From Candidatus Pacearchaeota archaeon (lineage in GTDB: Archaea; Nanobdellota; Nanobdellia; Pacearchaeales; GW2011-AR1), in NCBI GenBank assembly GCA_018303845.1, contig JAGVXH010000006.1:1-52488 (forward strand): DNA of 52,488 nucleotides, read 5' to 3'. Shown one piece after another: positions 1-8,440 of the stretch; the first letter of the stretch is position 1, and every line of letters starts with the position of its first letter. Under the pieces are notes generated by a model that was not told the DNA's origin, made no database searches, and worked only from the letters and a program-made list of their open reading frames with translations. The position numbers were made by a program, and so were the translations under genes.

Positions 1-228
1 AGCAAACTTGCGACCCTTCTTTTTTATCTTTTCAAATATATCCCAACCAGACATATCTGGAAGCATAATATCCAACAGATACAAATCAAAATCTTTTTTA
101 GCCATACGAATACCACTCTTCCCGTTATAAGCTAGTGCCACCTCATAACCCTCACCTTCAAGAATAATTTTAACAGCACTCGCCGTATCCCGATTATCCT
201 CAATATAAAGTATCTTTTCTGCTGTCAT
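1..228 (-). CDS. CheY-like response regulator receiver, 3' end cut by window edge
   Basis: The N-terminal 76 residues of a receiver domain are visible. They begin MTAEKILYIEDNRD, with the acidic pair E10-D11 that binds Mg2+ and the phospho-acceptor D53 in YLLDIMLPDMSGW. The gene starts at the ATG at 228, preceded by GGGGGTGGGATT, and runs off the left edge, so any output domain is unknown. It is nearly identical in DNA, including the bases just upstream of the ATG, to the gene at 3849-4100. This copy keeps the phosphorylation site that the other has lost. Upstream, at 307-337, lies a copy of the locus promoter element. It probably receives phosphate from the kinases at 4124-10059 (inference from context). 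Confidence 0.88.
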   Translation of the reverse strand, partial: MTAEKILYIEDNRDTASAVKIILEGEGYEVALAYNGKSGIRMAKKDFDLYLLDIMLPDMSGWDIFEKIKKKGRKFA

Positions 229-306
229 AATCCCACCCCCTTATAGCAATTCCAACCATTTTTCCAACCAACCAGTCCATAAGCATCATAAATATGTATA
301 CAAAAA

Positions 307-337
307 AGCTTATTATAGAATAAGGCTAATATGTTCG
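307..337 (-). promoter_or_regulatory. Promoter with locus-specific element, copy C
   Basis: On the minus strand the sequence is ATATTAGCC, then TTATTC, then TATAATAAG. It matches copy B (3679-3705) at 20 of 24 aligned positions. It lies about 85 bases before the receiver gene ending at position 1 and touches the stop codon of the preceding gene. It is the most diverged copy and lacks the exact TTCG. Confidence 0.5.
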
Positions 338-684
338 AAAACTTTTTTTGATTTTCCACCCCTCATTTTCCTTACAAACTTGCTTTTCACAAAACCATAT
401 GTCTTCCCAAATAAAATCCCTCTATAAAAGGCATATGCCAAAATCACAAGGCCACAAATAATAAAGATATAAGATACAGATTTAATTCCTTCAGACAAAA
501 CAAACAGCTTCGTGCTTAAACGGATAACTTCACCAATCGCAAGAAAAAATATGGCAAAACCCATACCCATCACAACTTCTCTAAAGTCTCCTTTCGTAAT
601 CTTTCTTCCGTATCTATAAAAAAGAATCACCGCGATAAAAGCAAATGCCACAATTAAAATTTCTAAAATAATATTAAAATTCAT
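313..684 (-). CDS. Small polytopic membrane protein
   Basis: A 123-aa protein with about three hydrophobic segments (roughly residues 5-22, 38-57 and 68-90), short charged loops and a basic cytoplasm-like tail (VKSKFVRKMRGGKSKK). No family is recognised. Its ATG at 684 overlaps the end of the preceding 7-TM gene by 11 bases, and TGGGGGT lies just upstream as a ribosome binding site, so the two are probably translated together. It may be a partner of the membrane protein at 674-1381 within the sensing locus. The function is unknown. Confidence 0.72.
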   Translation of the reverse strand: MNFNIILEILIVAFAFIAVILFYRYGRKITKGDFREVVMGMGFAIFFLAIGEVIRLSTKLFVLSEGIKSVSYIFIICGLVILAYAFYRGILFGKTYGFVKSKFVRKMRGGKSKKVFEHISLIL

Positions 685-1381
685 TTTTTACCCCCATCCC
701 ATAACTTTCACTTATATCCCGAACTTTCAACGCAGAAATTACAAAACAAATAAAGGCAAACAAAATAGACAAAAGACCAAAAAACTCTAAATTAATTGCT
801 CTATCAAGTTCCATAATAAGTTGCAAAATATTACCAAACATATAAAACACAACTCCATTTAATATCCACTTAAACACCTCATCTATTCCTCCAATAAAAT
901 ACTTCCTTACAATAAATGCAAAAATAACCACAACTATATCTATAATAACAACAATCAAACCAAGACCTATATTTAGCAAACTAGCTTCCTGCAATATATT
1001 TCCCCCCACCTGAGCCAAAACCATCGGAACAAAAAACAACAACCCCGCAGCCAAACTCATTATCATTTTCCCCTTTCGGCCTGCCCCCTTCATCTGACGC
1101 ATAAAATTTTTACTTCCAATAAAAATCATTACAACACCCGCAATTAAAAACAGCTCAAAAATTATCTCTGTAATTAAACTCAAAGGGATTATTCCTATCT
1201 CCGTTATAAATTTCCAGCCCATTGAAACTATCATAAAAAAAATACCCGATTTTAGAAAAACCATTTCTTTCTTTATATCATCACCTCCAAATCTTCGATA
1301 AACAAGCATTATAATAATCACTGCCAAAACCGCCAAGGTTGGCTCTAACAACCTAAACCAAAATAATATTTCTTCCGTCAT
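674..1381 (-). CDS. Seven-TM-like membrane protein of the sensing locus
   Basis: A 235-aa protein made almost entirely of hydrophobic helices, with about seven membrane segments, short loops and a short acidic C-terminus. It begins MTEEILFWFRLLEPTLAVLA. The ATG at 1381 overlaps the TGA of the RecA-like gene upstream (ATGA), so the two are translationally coupled. The layout resembles membrane sensor modules of archaeal signalling proteins, but no named family is recognised. It may be the membrane input or anchor for the soluble RecA-like proteins and kinases encoded beside it (inference). Confidence 0.75.
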   Translation of the reverse strand: MTEEILFWFRLLEPTLAVLAVIIIMLVYRRFGGDDIKKEMVFLKSGIFFMIVSMGWKFITEIGIIPLSLITEIIFELFLIAGVVMIFIGSKNFMRQMKGAGRKGKMIMSLAAGLLFFVPMVLAQVGGNILQEASLLNIGLGLIVVIIDIVVVIFAFIVRKYFIGGIDEVFKWILNGVVFYMFGNILQLIMELDRAINLEFFGLLSILFAFICFVISALKVRDISESYGMGVKNEF

Positions 1382-1905
1382 TTCTCCTTAATCTCACTAA
1401 AAAATTGTGAAACCTCTTTAATTAAAATTTCATCTTTCCCTTTTGACGACAATACAATTACTTTTGTTTTGCTTTTAGGAGCATTTTCTAAAACACTTCT
1501 TATGAACCTCAAAACAACAGCTGCCTCATTATAGATAGTTAGCACTCTAAGTGAATCTATTATAATATATTTTTCACCTGGAATTGACTGTAAAAATTCA
1601 GAAACCGCAATCCCAATACCCGTCAAATCCTTTGGACTCCGAACAAACAAAATATTATCCGTCCTCACAACTTCTCCAACAGTATTCTTCGTAACGCAAT
1701 CAATAGTAAAAATTTTCTCAGCATTTATTTTATTTTCTGCCAAATCCCTTAGTATAGAACTAATCGGCTTAATTAAATCAATATATATAATCGGCTTGTC
1801 AATAGACTTCAATATTCCCCGTATTGTTTTCTGTATTTTTTGTGCTTCTTCAATTACTAAAACATTTTCATATCTTTTTAGATTCCTTATATTTTTCATT
1901 TTCAT
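1378..1905 (-). CDS. Degenerate RecA/KaiC-like protein lacking Walker A (paralogue 1)
   Basis: A 175-aa soluble protein. It has alternating strands and helices, a conserved TIDCV segment, an SPKDLTGIGIAVSEFL helix and a Walker-B-like strand, KYIIIDSLRVLTIYN. No GxxxxGK[ST] P-loop is present. The ATG at 1905 is chosen over a longer reading from 1995 because GGAGGT lies eight bases upstream and the longer form would overlap the previous gene. It is a paralogue of 1919-2482 and 3118-3597. The fold resembles MEDS/DUF835-type sensory domains of archaeal signalling proteins (inference). Without a P-loop it is unlikely to hydrolyse ATP and more likely senses or scaffolds. Confidence 0.75.
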   Translation of the reverse strand: MKMKNIRNLKRYENVLVIEEAQKIQKTIRGILKSIDKPIIYIDLIKPISSILRDLAENKINAEKIFTIDCVTKNTVGEVVRTDNILFVRSPKDLTGIGIAVSEFLQSIPGEKYIIIDSLRVLTIYNEAAVVLRFIRSVLENAPKSKTKVIVLSSKGKDEILIKEVSQFFSEIKEK

Positions 1906-1918
1906 TTTAACCTCCAGA

Positions 1919-2482
1919 CTAATCGGCCCCTCCAATCTCAACAACATCATCAACAAACAAACATAAGTCATTAAGTAAATCACTACTGGCATCATCTTTC
2001 AAAACAATAAAAACTCCTCTTTTTTCAAGTACCCTTATTTTTGAAATTAAATTATGGACAAACCTAACCACAGTCAATCCAGGATTATAGAGCATAAAAG
2101 TTGATAATGAATCAACAAAAACAATGTCTGAATCTGATTTAATAACCTCTCCTATAACAAGGCTTAACCTCGTTAAATCTTTTGGAGTACTTATGAAAAT
2201 TGTTTCACCAGCAACCCCTCCCTCTTCGCCGAATTCACCAGCGATACAATCAACAACCAAAATTCGTTTTCTATCAATTCCCTCTGAAGCAAATGTCTCA
2301 ATCAAACTCTTTCTAGGTTTGTTCGCAGAAACATAGCATATTTTTTCATTTTGTTTTTCAACAATCTTAACAATCTTTACCAATCTTTTAGCATATCCAA
2401 CCTTTGGCACAACTATTATAAGAACACCCTCATTAGCCATCTTCTTTTCCAGCATTTTAAAACTTATTTTTTTTTCTATCAT
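1919..2482 (-). CDS. Degenerate RecA/KaiC-like protein lacking Walker A (paralogue 2)
   Basis: A 187-aa paralogue of its downstream neighbour. It shares the order VLIIVVPK - VVDCIAGE - ISTPKDLTRLSLVIGEVI - DIVFVDSLSTFMLYN - VVRFVHNLI. The Walker-B-like FVDSL is kept and no Walker A loop exists. It is the first gene of an operon running to 313. A TATA-like CTTATAAATAAT with an upstream TTCGT (2525-2552) probably drives it. Three copies of one fold within 2.3 kb suggest a hetero-oligomer. The substrate or ligand is unknown. Confidence 0.75.
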   Translation of the reverse strand: MIEKKISFKMLEKKMANEGVLIIVVPKVGYAKRLVKIVKIVEKQNEKICYVSANKPRKSLIETFASEGIDRKRILVVDCIAGEFGEEGGVAGETIFISTPKDLTRLSLVIGEVIKSDSDIVFVDSLSTFMLYNPGLTVVRFVHNLISKIRVLEKRGVFIVLKDDASSDLLNDLCLFVDDVVEIGGAD

Positions 2483-2524
2483 TTTATTTTTATCCCATAT
2501 CCATCAATCTCTCCGAATAAGAGC

Positions 2525-2552
2525 CTATTATTTATAAGCATAATCACGAATC
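2525..2552 (-). promoter_or_regulatory. Promoter with locus-specific element, copy F
   Basis: On the minus strand ATTCGT is followed seven bases later by CTTATAAATAATAG. This matches copies A and B apart from a two-base longer spacer. It lies about 50 bases upstream of the ATG at 2482. Confidence 0.45.
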
Positions 2553-2578
2553 ACCCTTTCAAAAAATATATATTATAA

Positions 2579-3121
2579 CTAATCCTTTTTTTCTTCAAAC
2601 CTCCCTCTAACAATTCTCCGAACCTTAAACCCAATCAAAAGCCTTCTCCAAAAATCTCTAAGCAAAAATCCAAAATAAATTATACTTAACAAAAACGCAA
2701 CTCCGAGAACAACAATAGACCAATTCACCTCTTCATTCACAACATTAAAACTAGCGCTAGCTTTACCAATCGAATTTTCACCGTCCTTTATCTCAATAGT
2801 AATTGTATACAAACCAGGCTTTGAACCCCTTGGGATAACCATTGAATTGAATACAGACAGCTGTGCCTCAATATCTCTCAAGCTATCTATTCGAGCAATT
2901 AAGTTTCCTTGCTCATCAAACATTTTATACTCTAATGTCAAATCTTTCTGCTCCAAATTTTCAGGATACTCGACATTCATTTTAAAATATACCGAGTCCC
3001 CCGCAAGAACATTGGTGTATTTATCCAGAATTTCTATAGAAAGTGCAAATGCAGAAACAGCACAAGTTGAACTGATTAATAAAAATATAACAAAAATAAA
3101 TTTTTTATAAACCAATTTCAT
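2579..3121 (-). CDS. Secreted beta-sandwich protein with C-terminal membrane anchor
   Basis: A 180-aa protein. A signal peptide (about residues 1-27, MKLVYKKFIFVIFLLISSTC) is followed by an extracellular beta-sandwich of about 100 residues (VLAGDSVYFKMNVEYPEN; PGLYTITIEIKDGENS) like the Ig-like CARDB/BsuPI-type modules of archaeal surface proteins. One membrane helix (VVLGVAFLLSIIYFGFLL) and a very basic cytoplasmic tail follow. The ATG at 3121 overlaps the TGA of the RecA-like gene (ATGA). It may carry an extracellular signal to the soluble proteins of the operon (inference). Confidence 0.78.
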   Translation of the reverse strand: MKLVYKKFIFVIFLLISSTCAVSAFALSIEILDKYTNVLAGDSVYFKMNVEYPENLEQKDLTLEYKMFDEQGNLIARIDSLRDIEAQLSVFNSMVIPRGSKPGLYTITIEIKDGENSIGKASASFNVVNEEVNWSIVVLGVAFLLSIIYFGFLLRDFWRRLLIGFKVRRIVRGRFEEKKD

Positions 3122-3597
3122 TTTCCCTTAACCTCATCAAAAAAACTAAAAATCTTATTCAACAACTCTTCGCCTTTTGTCTTAGCACTAAACGCAACAA
3201 CCTCTACATCATTCTTCGACGCATACTCAGTAATGTTACGAACAAACCCCGCAACCTGATTCTCATTATTATATATCAACAATACAGACAAAGCATCAAT
3301 TATCAAAAACTTCTCTCCCAGTATTTCCTTCATGAAAGAATTAACTGCATAACTAAGATCATTCAGTTGTGTTGGAGAAATCTGCAAGACATCCTCCTCG
3401 ACCTTGCCAGAACTAACACAATCAATAAAAAATATTTTTTTCACATCAATTTTCCTTTCATCCAAAAGTTTCTTCATCCTCTTCTGATTTTTATTAAGTG
3501 ATACATAAATCCCCACACCCCCCAAAGAACGTATAGCACCAACTATTCTAGGCTGCATTTTTTCAATTGACGCAATTTCTAATTTCGATTTTACCAT
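3118..3597 (-). CDS. Degenerate RecA/KaiC-like protein lacking Walker A (paralogue 3)
   Basis: A 159-aa paralogue of the proteins at 1378-1905 and 1919-2482. It shares FFIDCVSS, SPTQLNDLSYAVNSF and the Walker-B-like KFLIIDALSVLLIYN, and has no P-loop. The first beta strand seen in the other two is short or missing. The start is uncertain: the ATG at 3597 is preferred, and a TTG at 3615 in the same frame would add six residues. Neither has a clear ribosome binding site. Promoter copy B lies about 90 bases upstream. Confidence 0.72.
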   Translation of the reverse strand: MVKSKLEIASIEKMQPRIVGAIRSLGGVGIYVSLNKNQKRMKKLLDERKIDVKKIFFIDCVSSGKVEEDVLQISPTQLNDLSYAVNSFMKEILGEKFLIIDALSVLLIYNNENQVAGFVRNITEYASKNDVEVVAFSAKTKGEELLNKIFSFFDEVKGK

Positions 3598-3841
3598 TAT
3601 ACGGTCTACAGTCAACGGCCAAAGCCTGCCACTTTCTCCAAAATCCCCTTAACCCTTCAAGCCATATCAAATAAATATACTTATTATAAGATAAGACGAA
3701 TATATACGACACACCCAAACAAACCAAACCCACCAACATTGCCAAACCAACAAACCCACCAAAACCCCAATCCGTAAAAATCCGCATGCTAATAATTAAC
3801 AAAAACCCCAAGTAATCCAACCCCGAATCAAACAAAACCAC
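3563..3841 (-). CDS. Doubtful small membrane protein ORF
   Basis: A 92-codon frame starting at GTG, with two hydrophobic stretches and no ribosome binding site. It overlaps the next gene by about 35 bases and contains promoter copy B (3679-3705), which argues that the stretch is intergenic. It is kept only because the hydrophobic segments are continuous. It is more likely not a gene. Confidence 0.22.
   Translation of the reverse strand: MVLFDSGLDYLGFLLIISMRIFTDWGFGGFVGLAMLVGLVCLGVSYIFVLSYNKYIYLIWLEGLRGFWRKWQALAVDCRPYNGKIEIRNCVN
3679..3705 (-). promoter_or_regulatory. Promoter with locus-specific element, copy B
   Basis: It matches copy A at 25 of 27 positions: ATATTCGTC, then TTATC, then TTATAATAAGT on the minus strand. 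The TATA part, cttattataag, is an 11-base palindrome. It lies upstream of the RecA-like gene ending at 3118. Confidence 0.6.
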
Positions 3842-3848
3842 AACCCAA

Positions 3849-4100
3849 TCAAGCCTTCAAAATTTTTCCAACCCTCTTAATCAAATCGGCCTTAACAAAA
3901 GGCTTAGTGATGTAATCCGAAACCCCAACTTTCTTAAGCTCTCCAACTCTCTCTTTGGATACCGGAATAGCACTCAAGAAAGCAAACTTGCGACCATTAT
4001 AAGCTAGTGTCACCTCATAACCCTCACCTTCAAGAATAATTTTAACAGCACTCGCCGTATCCCGATTATCTTCAATATAAAGTATCTTTTCTCCTGTCAT
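3849..4100 (-). CDS. Receiver-domain protein with phospho-acceptor region deleted
   Basis: An 83-aa receiver remnant, against about 120 residues for the family. Residues 1-36 match the receiver at 1-228 almost exactly, with the acidic pair E10-D11. At AYNG the protein jumps to RKFAFLSAIP, losing 36 residues (108 bases, in frame), including the phospho-acceptor D53 and the DMSGW loop. The conserved Ser (SAIP), Lys (DYITKPF) and last helix remain. The start has the same upstream sequence as the other copy (GGGGGTGGGATT) and lies 24 bases after the kinase gene. It cannot be phosphorylated in the usual way; it may be a docking or decoy protein, or a decaying duplicate. Confidence 0.82.
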   Translation of the reverse strand: MTGEKILYIEDNRDTASAVKIILEGEGYEVTLAYNGRKFAFLSAIPVSKERVGELKKVGVSDYITKPFVKADLIKRVGKILKA

Positions 4101-4123
4101 AATCCCACCCCCTTATAGCAATA

Positions 4124-7100
4124 TTAAACATTTTTCTCACCAACCTTTTCAAATAATTTATCTACGAACTCTCCTTCTTTTTCTAAAGGATTCAAAGTCT
4201 TCACAACTTCCCCTTTCTCAACAGCAATCACTCCACTTCCCTCCTTCGTCGCATTCTTACCAAGAGCAATATATTCATCAGATTTTCTATACCTAATAGG
4301 AAGTCCAATCGTAAAAGTAGAACCTTTTCCATAAACACTTTTAACACTAATCATCCCACCCTGCAACTCCAATAACTGTTTCGTAATCGAAAGCCCAAGT
4401 CCAGAGCCAGCATACTTACGAGATTGTGCCTCTCCAGTTTGATAAAATTTTTCGAATAGATGAGGAAGCTGGCTCTTTTTAATCCCAACCCCACTATCAA
4501 TTATATCAAAAAAAACAAACCCGCCCTTTTTCCTACCCTTTATCTCAATAAAACCCTTATCAGTAAACTTAATCGCATTAAGAATCAAATTATTAAATAT
4601 CTCCACTAATCTATCTCGGTCAACACTAATCTTTGGAATCTTGTGCATCTCCGTTACAATTTCTACCCCACTTTGCTCCGCCAACACCCCAAGCCCCGCA
4701 ACAACCTCCAAAGCAACCTCGCCCGCATCCACCTTACTAATATTAAGTTCAAACGTCTTAGATTGCAAACGAGAAACCTCGAGCAAATTACTAATCAATA
4801 TCTTCAACTGATTATTATTTCTCTTAATCGCCCCCATACTCTCAAACCAAGCATCCTTATCCTCCTTCTCCAACTTAAAATCCCTATCCATCAAAATTTC
4901 CAAATGCGCAGAAACAGCAGTCAAAGGCGTCTTGAGCTCATGAGAAATCATATTTAAAAAATCACTCTTCACAACATCAAGCTCTTTCAGTTCCTCATTT
5001 GACTCCCTTAAACTATCCAAAATTCTTTTCCTTTCTGTAATATCTCTCACGGTCGCCTGCAAAACATTTTTATTTTTTATTTTCATTCTTATAAGCGACA
5101 CCGTAGCAGGAAATTCCTCACCACTTAATCTCTTATGAGTCCATTCGAAAAAATTAGCACCTTCTTTCATTGCAATATTAATCATCTTCATAGCTTTCTT
5201 GGAAGACAATTCACCGTCCGACTGATACTTTGGAGATAATTGAATAGGCGTTTTAGAAACAAACTCTTTTTCATCCTTTGCTTTAAACATCTTGAATGTA
5301 GCAGGATTCCCCGCACTAAATCTCCAAGTTGGAGATTCCAAAATCATAATAGCATCTTTTGAAGATTCATACAAAGTCTTAAACTTCATCTCACTCTCTT
5401 CCAATTCCGAAGTTCTCTCCTTCACTTTCTCCTCTAATTCTTCCCTCAATTTCGCCAATTCCAATTCAGCCAATTTCTGCACCGTAATATCCTCTATGGT
5501 CTCTAATGCTCCAATAATTTTTCCATTAGAATCTCTCAAAGGCGCCGCAGTAAAATGAAGCCAAGCTCCAGACTTCCCAATAGACGGGAAAAAATCGATT
5601 CCCTCATACGCATCTTTAACTAATTCAGATTTCCGCCCCTTCCCTTTATACAACTTATAAATTTCGGAAATCTTCCCGTCCATAATTAAATCCGCCATGA
5701 CAAATCTCTTCTTCGGATAAAATGGTTTCCATTGATTTTTAGTCCCAAGCATTTTTTTAGAACTAACTCCAGTCAATACCTCCAAGACTCTATTCCAAGC
5801 AATTATCTCATGATTTTTATTTATAGCAAATTTAGCGACAGGAGACTGCTTAAAAATTTGTCTATTTCTTTCTTCGCTCTCACGCAATTCAACTTCAATC
5901 CTTTTTTTCTCAGTTATATCTTCTCCAGAACTAAGAATCCCAATAACCTTACTATCATCCCTCAAAAGAGTATTGTGCCATGAAATTAACTTTTCCTTTT
6001 TTGTTTTAGTTAAAACAAAATTTTCATAATCTCTAACAAAATGGTTCTCCCCAAGCATCAACTTATGAAAAACCCTTTTCACCTCCGCTCTCATATTCCA
6101 CGGAACAAAATTACTAAACCAATTCTTCCCAATAATCTCTTCCTGCCCAGCCTCTAATATTTCCGCACCCCTTTTATTAATCATCGTAACCTCCCCCTTT
6201 GAATTCAAATTAAGAATAATAACTCCCGCCAAATCAAGATATCTTTGAGCCTTTTCTTTCTCCTCAATTAAACTCTCTTCAATTTTCTTTTTCTCCGTCA
6301 TATCTCTAAAAATCCCCTGAATCTCAAGTCCCCCATTAGTCTGTATTAGAGAAGAGTTAATAGTCACCGGAACTCTAGTCTTTTTGTCTTTCTTCAATAT
6401 CTCAGTTTCAACACTAATTTTTTCACCCTTAGCCTGCCTCACAAATCCTTCCATAACCTTCTCCGCCTTATCTTTAGGATGCAAATCATCAGCCCTCATA
6501 CCAACAATTTCTTCTTTAGAATATCCAGTTAACTTAAGTGCCCTTTCATTACAATCAGTCAACTTCTTTGTTTTCGGATCCGCAATAAAAATAGCATCTG
6601 CAGATTCATCAAACAACTTAGAGTATTTTTTATTAATTTTCATCAACTTTAATTCCACCATCTTCATCTCGGTAATATCCTGAAAACTCCCACGAATTTT
6701 CACAATCTTCCCCTTCTTTCTAACTGGGCCCCCAATCGTTCGAACCCATTTATGGACCCCCTTCGCGCTAACCATCTCAAGCTCCAAATCATAAGAAACC
6801 CCCTTCTTTATCGCTTCCTCCAAAGCCTTCTCAATTTTTTTCCTATACTCCCCATGATAAAAACTAAGTCCCGATTTAACATTCGTCTTCTTTTTAGGGT
6901 CCAAATCATGAATCCGTGCCGTCTCTTCAGTCCAAGTCCCCTCAAGTGTCCGAGCATCAAACTCCCATCCTCCAACCAAAGCCATCTTCCCAGTCTGCCG
7001 AATCAACCTATCTTTCAATCTCATTACCTCTTCCACTCTCTTTGTCTCAATTTTATTCCTCAAACTAATTATCCCTCTAGACAAACTCTCCGCTAAACCA

Positions 7101-8440
7101 ACCAGCAACTTCACCTCTTTTTGATCAAAAACATTCTTATACCTAGAATAAATATTCATAACCAAAACCTCTTTAGAACTAACCCTAAACGGCACACAAA
7201 TAGAAGAAACGTATCCTCTCTTAATCGCTTCCTCCCTCCAAGGTTTGAACTTAGGATCTTCCAAAATATTCTTACAAACGACTACCTTCCCACTCCTTAT
7301 TGCTCTCCCAGTCGGACCACGCCCTCTTTCACTATCTTTCCAAGTTATATTCAAGTCTTTCAAGTAACCCTTCACAAAACCCGCCTGAGCGATAGCATCA
7401 ACACTTTTCCCCTCATCATGTTTCGCAACCCCAACCCAAACCATTTTGTATTTCCCAATATGCACAATAATATTACACACCCTTTCAATCAATTCAATTT
7501 CATCAACACTCCTAAGAATAGCCAAATTGGATTCAGCAATAACTCTAAGCGCACGGTTAATCCTTTCTATTTCATACTTAGAATTAACTTCATTTGTCAC
7601 GTCCCTAAAAATTTCAAGTATCGCTTTCTTCCCTTCGTAAATAATTCCAATATGTGAAACTTCCATTATCTCTCCACCCATAACTCCACGAATAATCAAA
7701 CTCTTAGACTCTCCAACCTTAACACCTTTCTTCAACGGACAATATTCACATTGCTTCTTATCATCCTTATACATCTCATAACATTTCTTCCCAACCATCC
7801 TCTTCCCAAGCCTTTCCAAAATATAATCATTCGCCCAAAGAATATTACACTTTTCGTCCACTATATCCATTCCCTCAGGAATAGACTTCATAATCAAACT
7901 AAGCTTCTCCTCACTTATTCTTAAATCCTCAACCGACTTCAAACTCTTAGTAATATCCTGCTCAGTCGTAGCAATCTCAATAATCTCCTCGTCCTCATAA
8001 ATAGGCGAATAAGTAATCCAAACATCTACCCGACCTCCGTCCTTCCGCTTTCTAATCTGACTCACTCTAAATGTAGGCTTCCCATTCCTAACAGCTTCTA
8101 TGTTCTTTCTAGCGACTTCTCTATATTCTTTATCAATAATCCTAAAAATACTTTTCCCAATCATCTCCCGTTCCTTAAATCCATAAATCCTTTCAGCTCC
8201 ATGATTCCAAGACTTAATTCTTCCATTAAAATCCTGAATAATAATCGCATCATTAGAATCCTTTATCGTTTTCTTATAATACGCCAATCTCTCCTTAATT
8301 CTCTTCATTTTTTCTTTTTCAAAAATAAACTTTTCAAAATATTCATTCTTTCCAAAATCAACCTGCAATTCTTCATCCAACTTTTTCTCTTCCTTCATAA
8401 CTTCTTTCAATTCTTCCCCCTCATCTTTTCCCCCTGACAT
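4124..8440 (-). CDS. Soluble multi-PAS/GAF sensor histidine kinase, 1438 aa
   Basis: Domains in order: an N-terminal acidic tag (KEEKKLDEELQVD); PAS about 55-165; PAS 178-292 with a Cys cluster CEYCP; GAF about 293-470; PAS about 485-600, 610-730, 740-860 and 870-1005; a coiled coil; PAS about 1030-1150; HisKA from about 1155 with the phospho-accepting His near 1167 (NMISHELKTPLTA); and an ATPase domain with N box (NNLILNAIKFTD), DSGVGI and GSGLGLSITK. No membrane segment is present, so it is cytoplasmic. It autophosphorylates and should pass phosphate to a receiver such as the one at 1-228. Its ATG overlaps the stop of the kinase gene before it (TAATG). Seven PAS domains point to several cues such as redox, small ligands or gas (inference). 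Confidence 0.95.
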   Translation of the reverse strand: MSGGKDEGEELKEVMKEEKKLDEELQVDFGKNEYFEKFIFEKEKMKRIKERLAYYKKTIKDSNDAIIIQDFNGRIKSWNHGAERIYGFKEREMIGKSIFRIIDKEYREVARKNIEAVRNGKPTFRVSQIRKRKDGGRVDVWITYSPIYEDEEIIEIATTEQDITKSLKSVEDLRISEEKLSLIMKSIPEGMDIVDEKCNILWANDYILERLGKRMVGKKCYEMYKDDKKQCEYCPLKKGVKVGESKSLIIRGVMGGEIMEVSHIGIIYEGKKAILEIFRDVTNEVNSKYEIERINRALRVIAESNLAILRSVDEIELIERVCNIIVHIGKYKMVWVGVAKHDEGKSVDAIAQAGFVKGYLKDLNITWKDSERGRGPTGRAIRSGKVVVCKNILEDPKFKPWREEAIKRGYVSSICVPFRVSSKEVLVMNIYSRYKNVFDQKEVKLLVGLAESLSRGIISLRNKIETKRVEEVMRLKDRLIRQTGKMALVGGWEFDARTLEGTWTEETARIHDLDPKKKTNVKSGLSFYHGEYRKKIEKALEEAIKKGVSYDLELEMVSAKGVHKWVRTIGGPVRKKGKIVKIRGSFQDITEMKMVELKLMKINKKYSKLFDESADAIFIADPKTKKLTDCNERALKLTGYSKEEIVGMRADDLHPKDKAEKVMEGFVRQAKGEKISVETEILKKDKKTRVPVTINSSLIQTNGGLEIQGIFRDMTEKKKIEESLIEEKEKAQRYLDLAGVIILNLNSKGEVTMINKRGAEILEAGQEEIIGKNWFSNFVPWNMRAEVKRVFHKLMLGENHFVRDYENFVLTKTKKEKLISWHNTLLRDDSKVIGILSSGEDITEKKRIEVELRESEERNRQIFKQSPVAKFAINKNHEIIAWNRVLEVLTGVSSKKMLGTKNQWKPFYPKKRFVMADLIMDGKISEIYKLYKGKGRKSELVKDAYEGIDFFPSIGKSGAWLHFTAAPLRDSNGKIIGALETIEDITVQKLAELELAKLREELEEKVKERTSELEESEMKFKTLYESSKDAIMILESPTWRFSAGNPATFKMFKAKDEKEFVSKTPIQLSPKYQSDGELSSKKAMKMINIAMKEGANFFEWTHKRLSGEEFPATVSLIRMKIKNKNVLQATVRDITERKRILDSLRESNEELKELDVVKSDFLNMISHELKTPLTAVSAHLEILMDRDFKLEKEDKDAWFESMGAIKRNNNQLKILISNLLEVSRLQSKTFELNISKVDAGEVALEVVAGLGVLAEQSGVEIVTEMHKIPKISVDRDRLVEIFNNLILNAIKFTDKGFIEIKGRKKGGFVFFDIIDSGVGIKKSQLPHLFEKFYQTGEAQSRKYAGSGLGLSITKQLLELQGGMISVKSVYGKGSTFTIGLPIRYRKSDEYIALGKNATKEGSGVIAVEKGEVVKTLNPLEKEGEFVDKLFEKVGEKNV

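Noticed and set aside
3563-3841. A confident extra membrane-protein gene
   Set aside because: It contains promoter copy B, starts with GTG without a ribosome site and overlaps the next gene, so it was kept only at low confidence.
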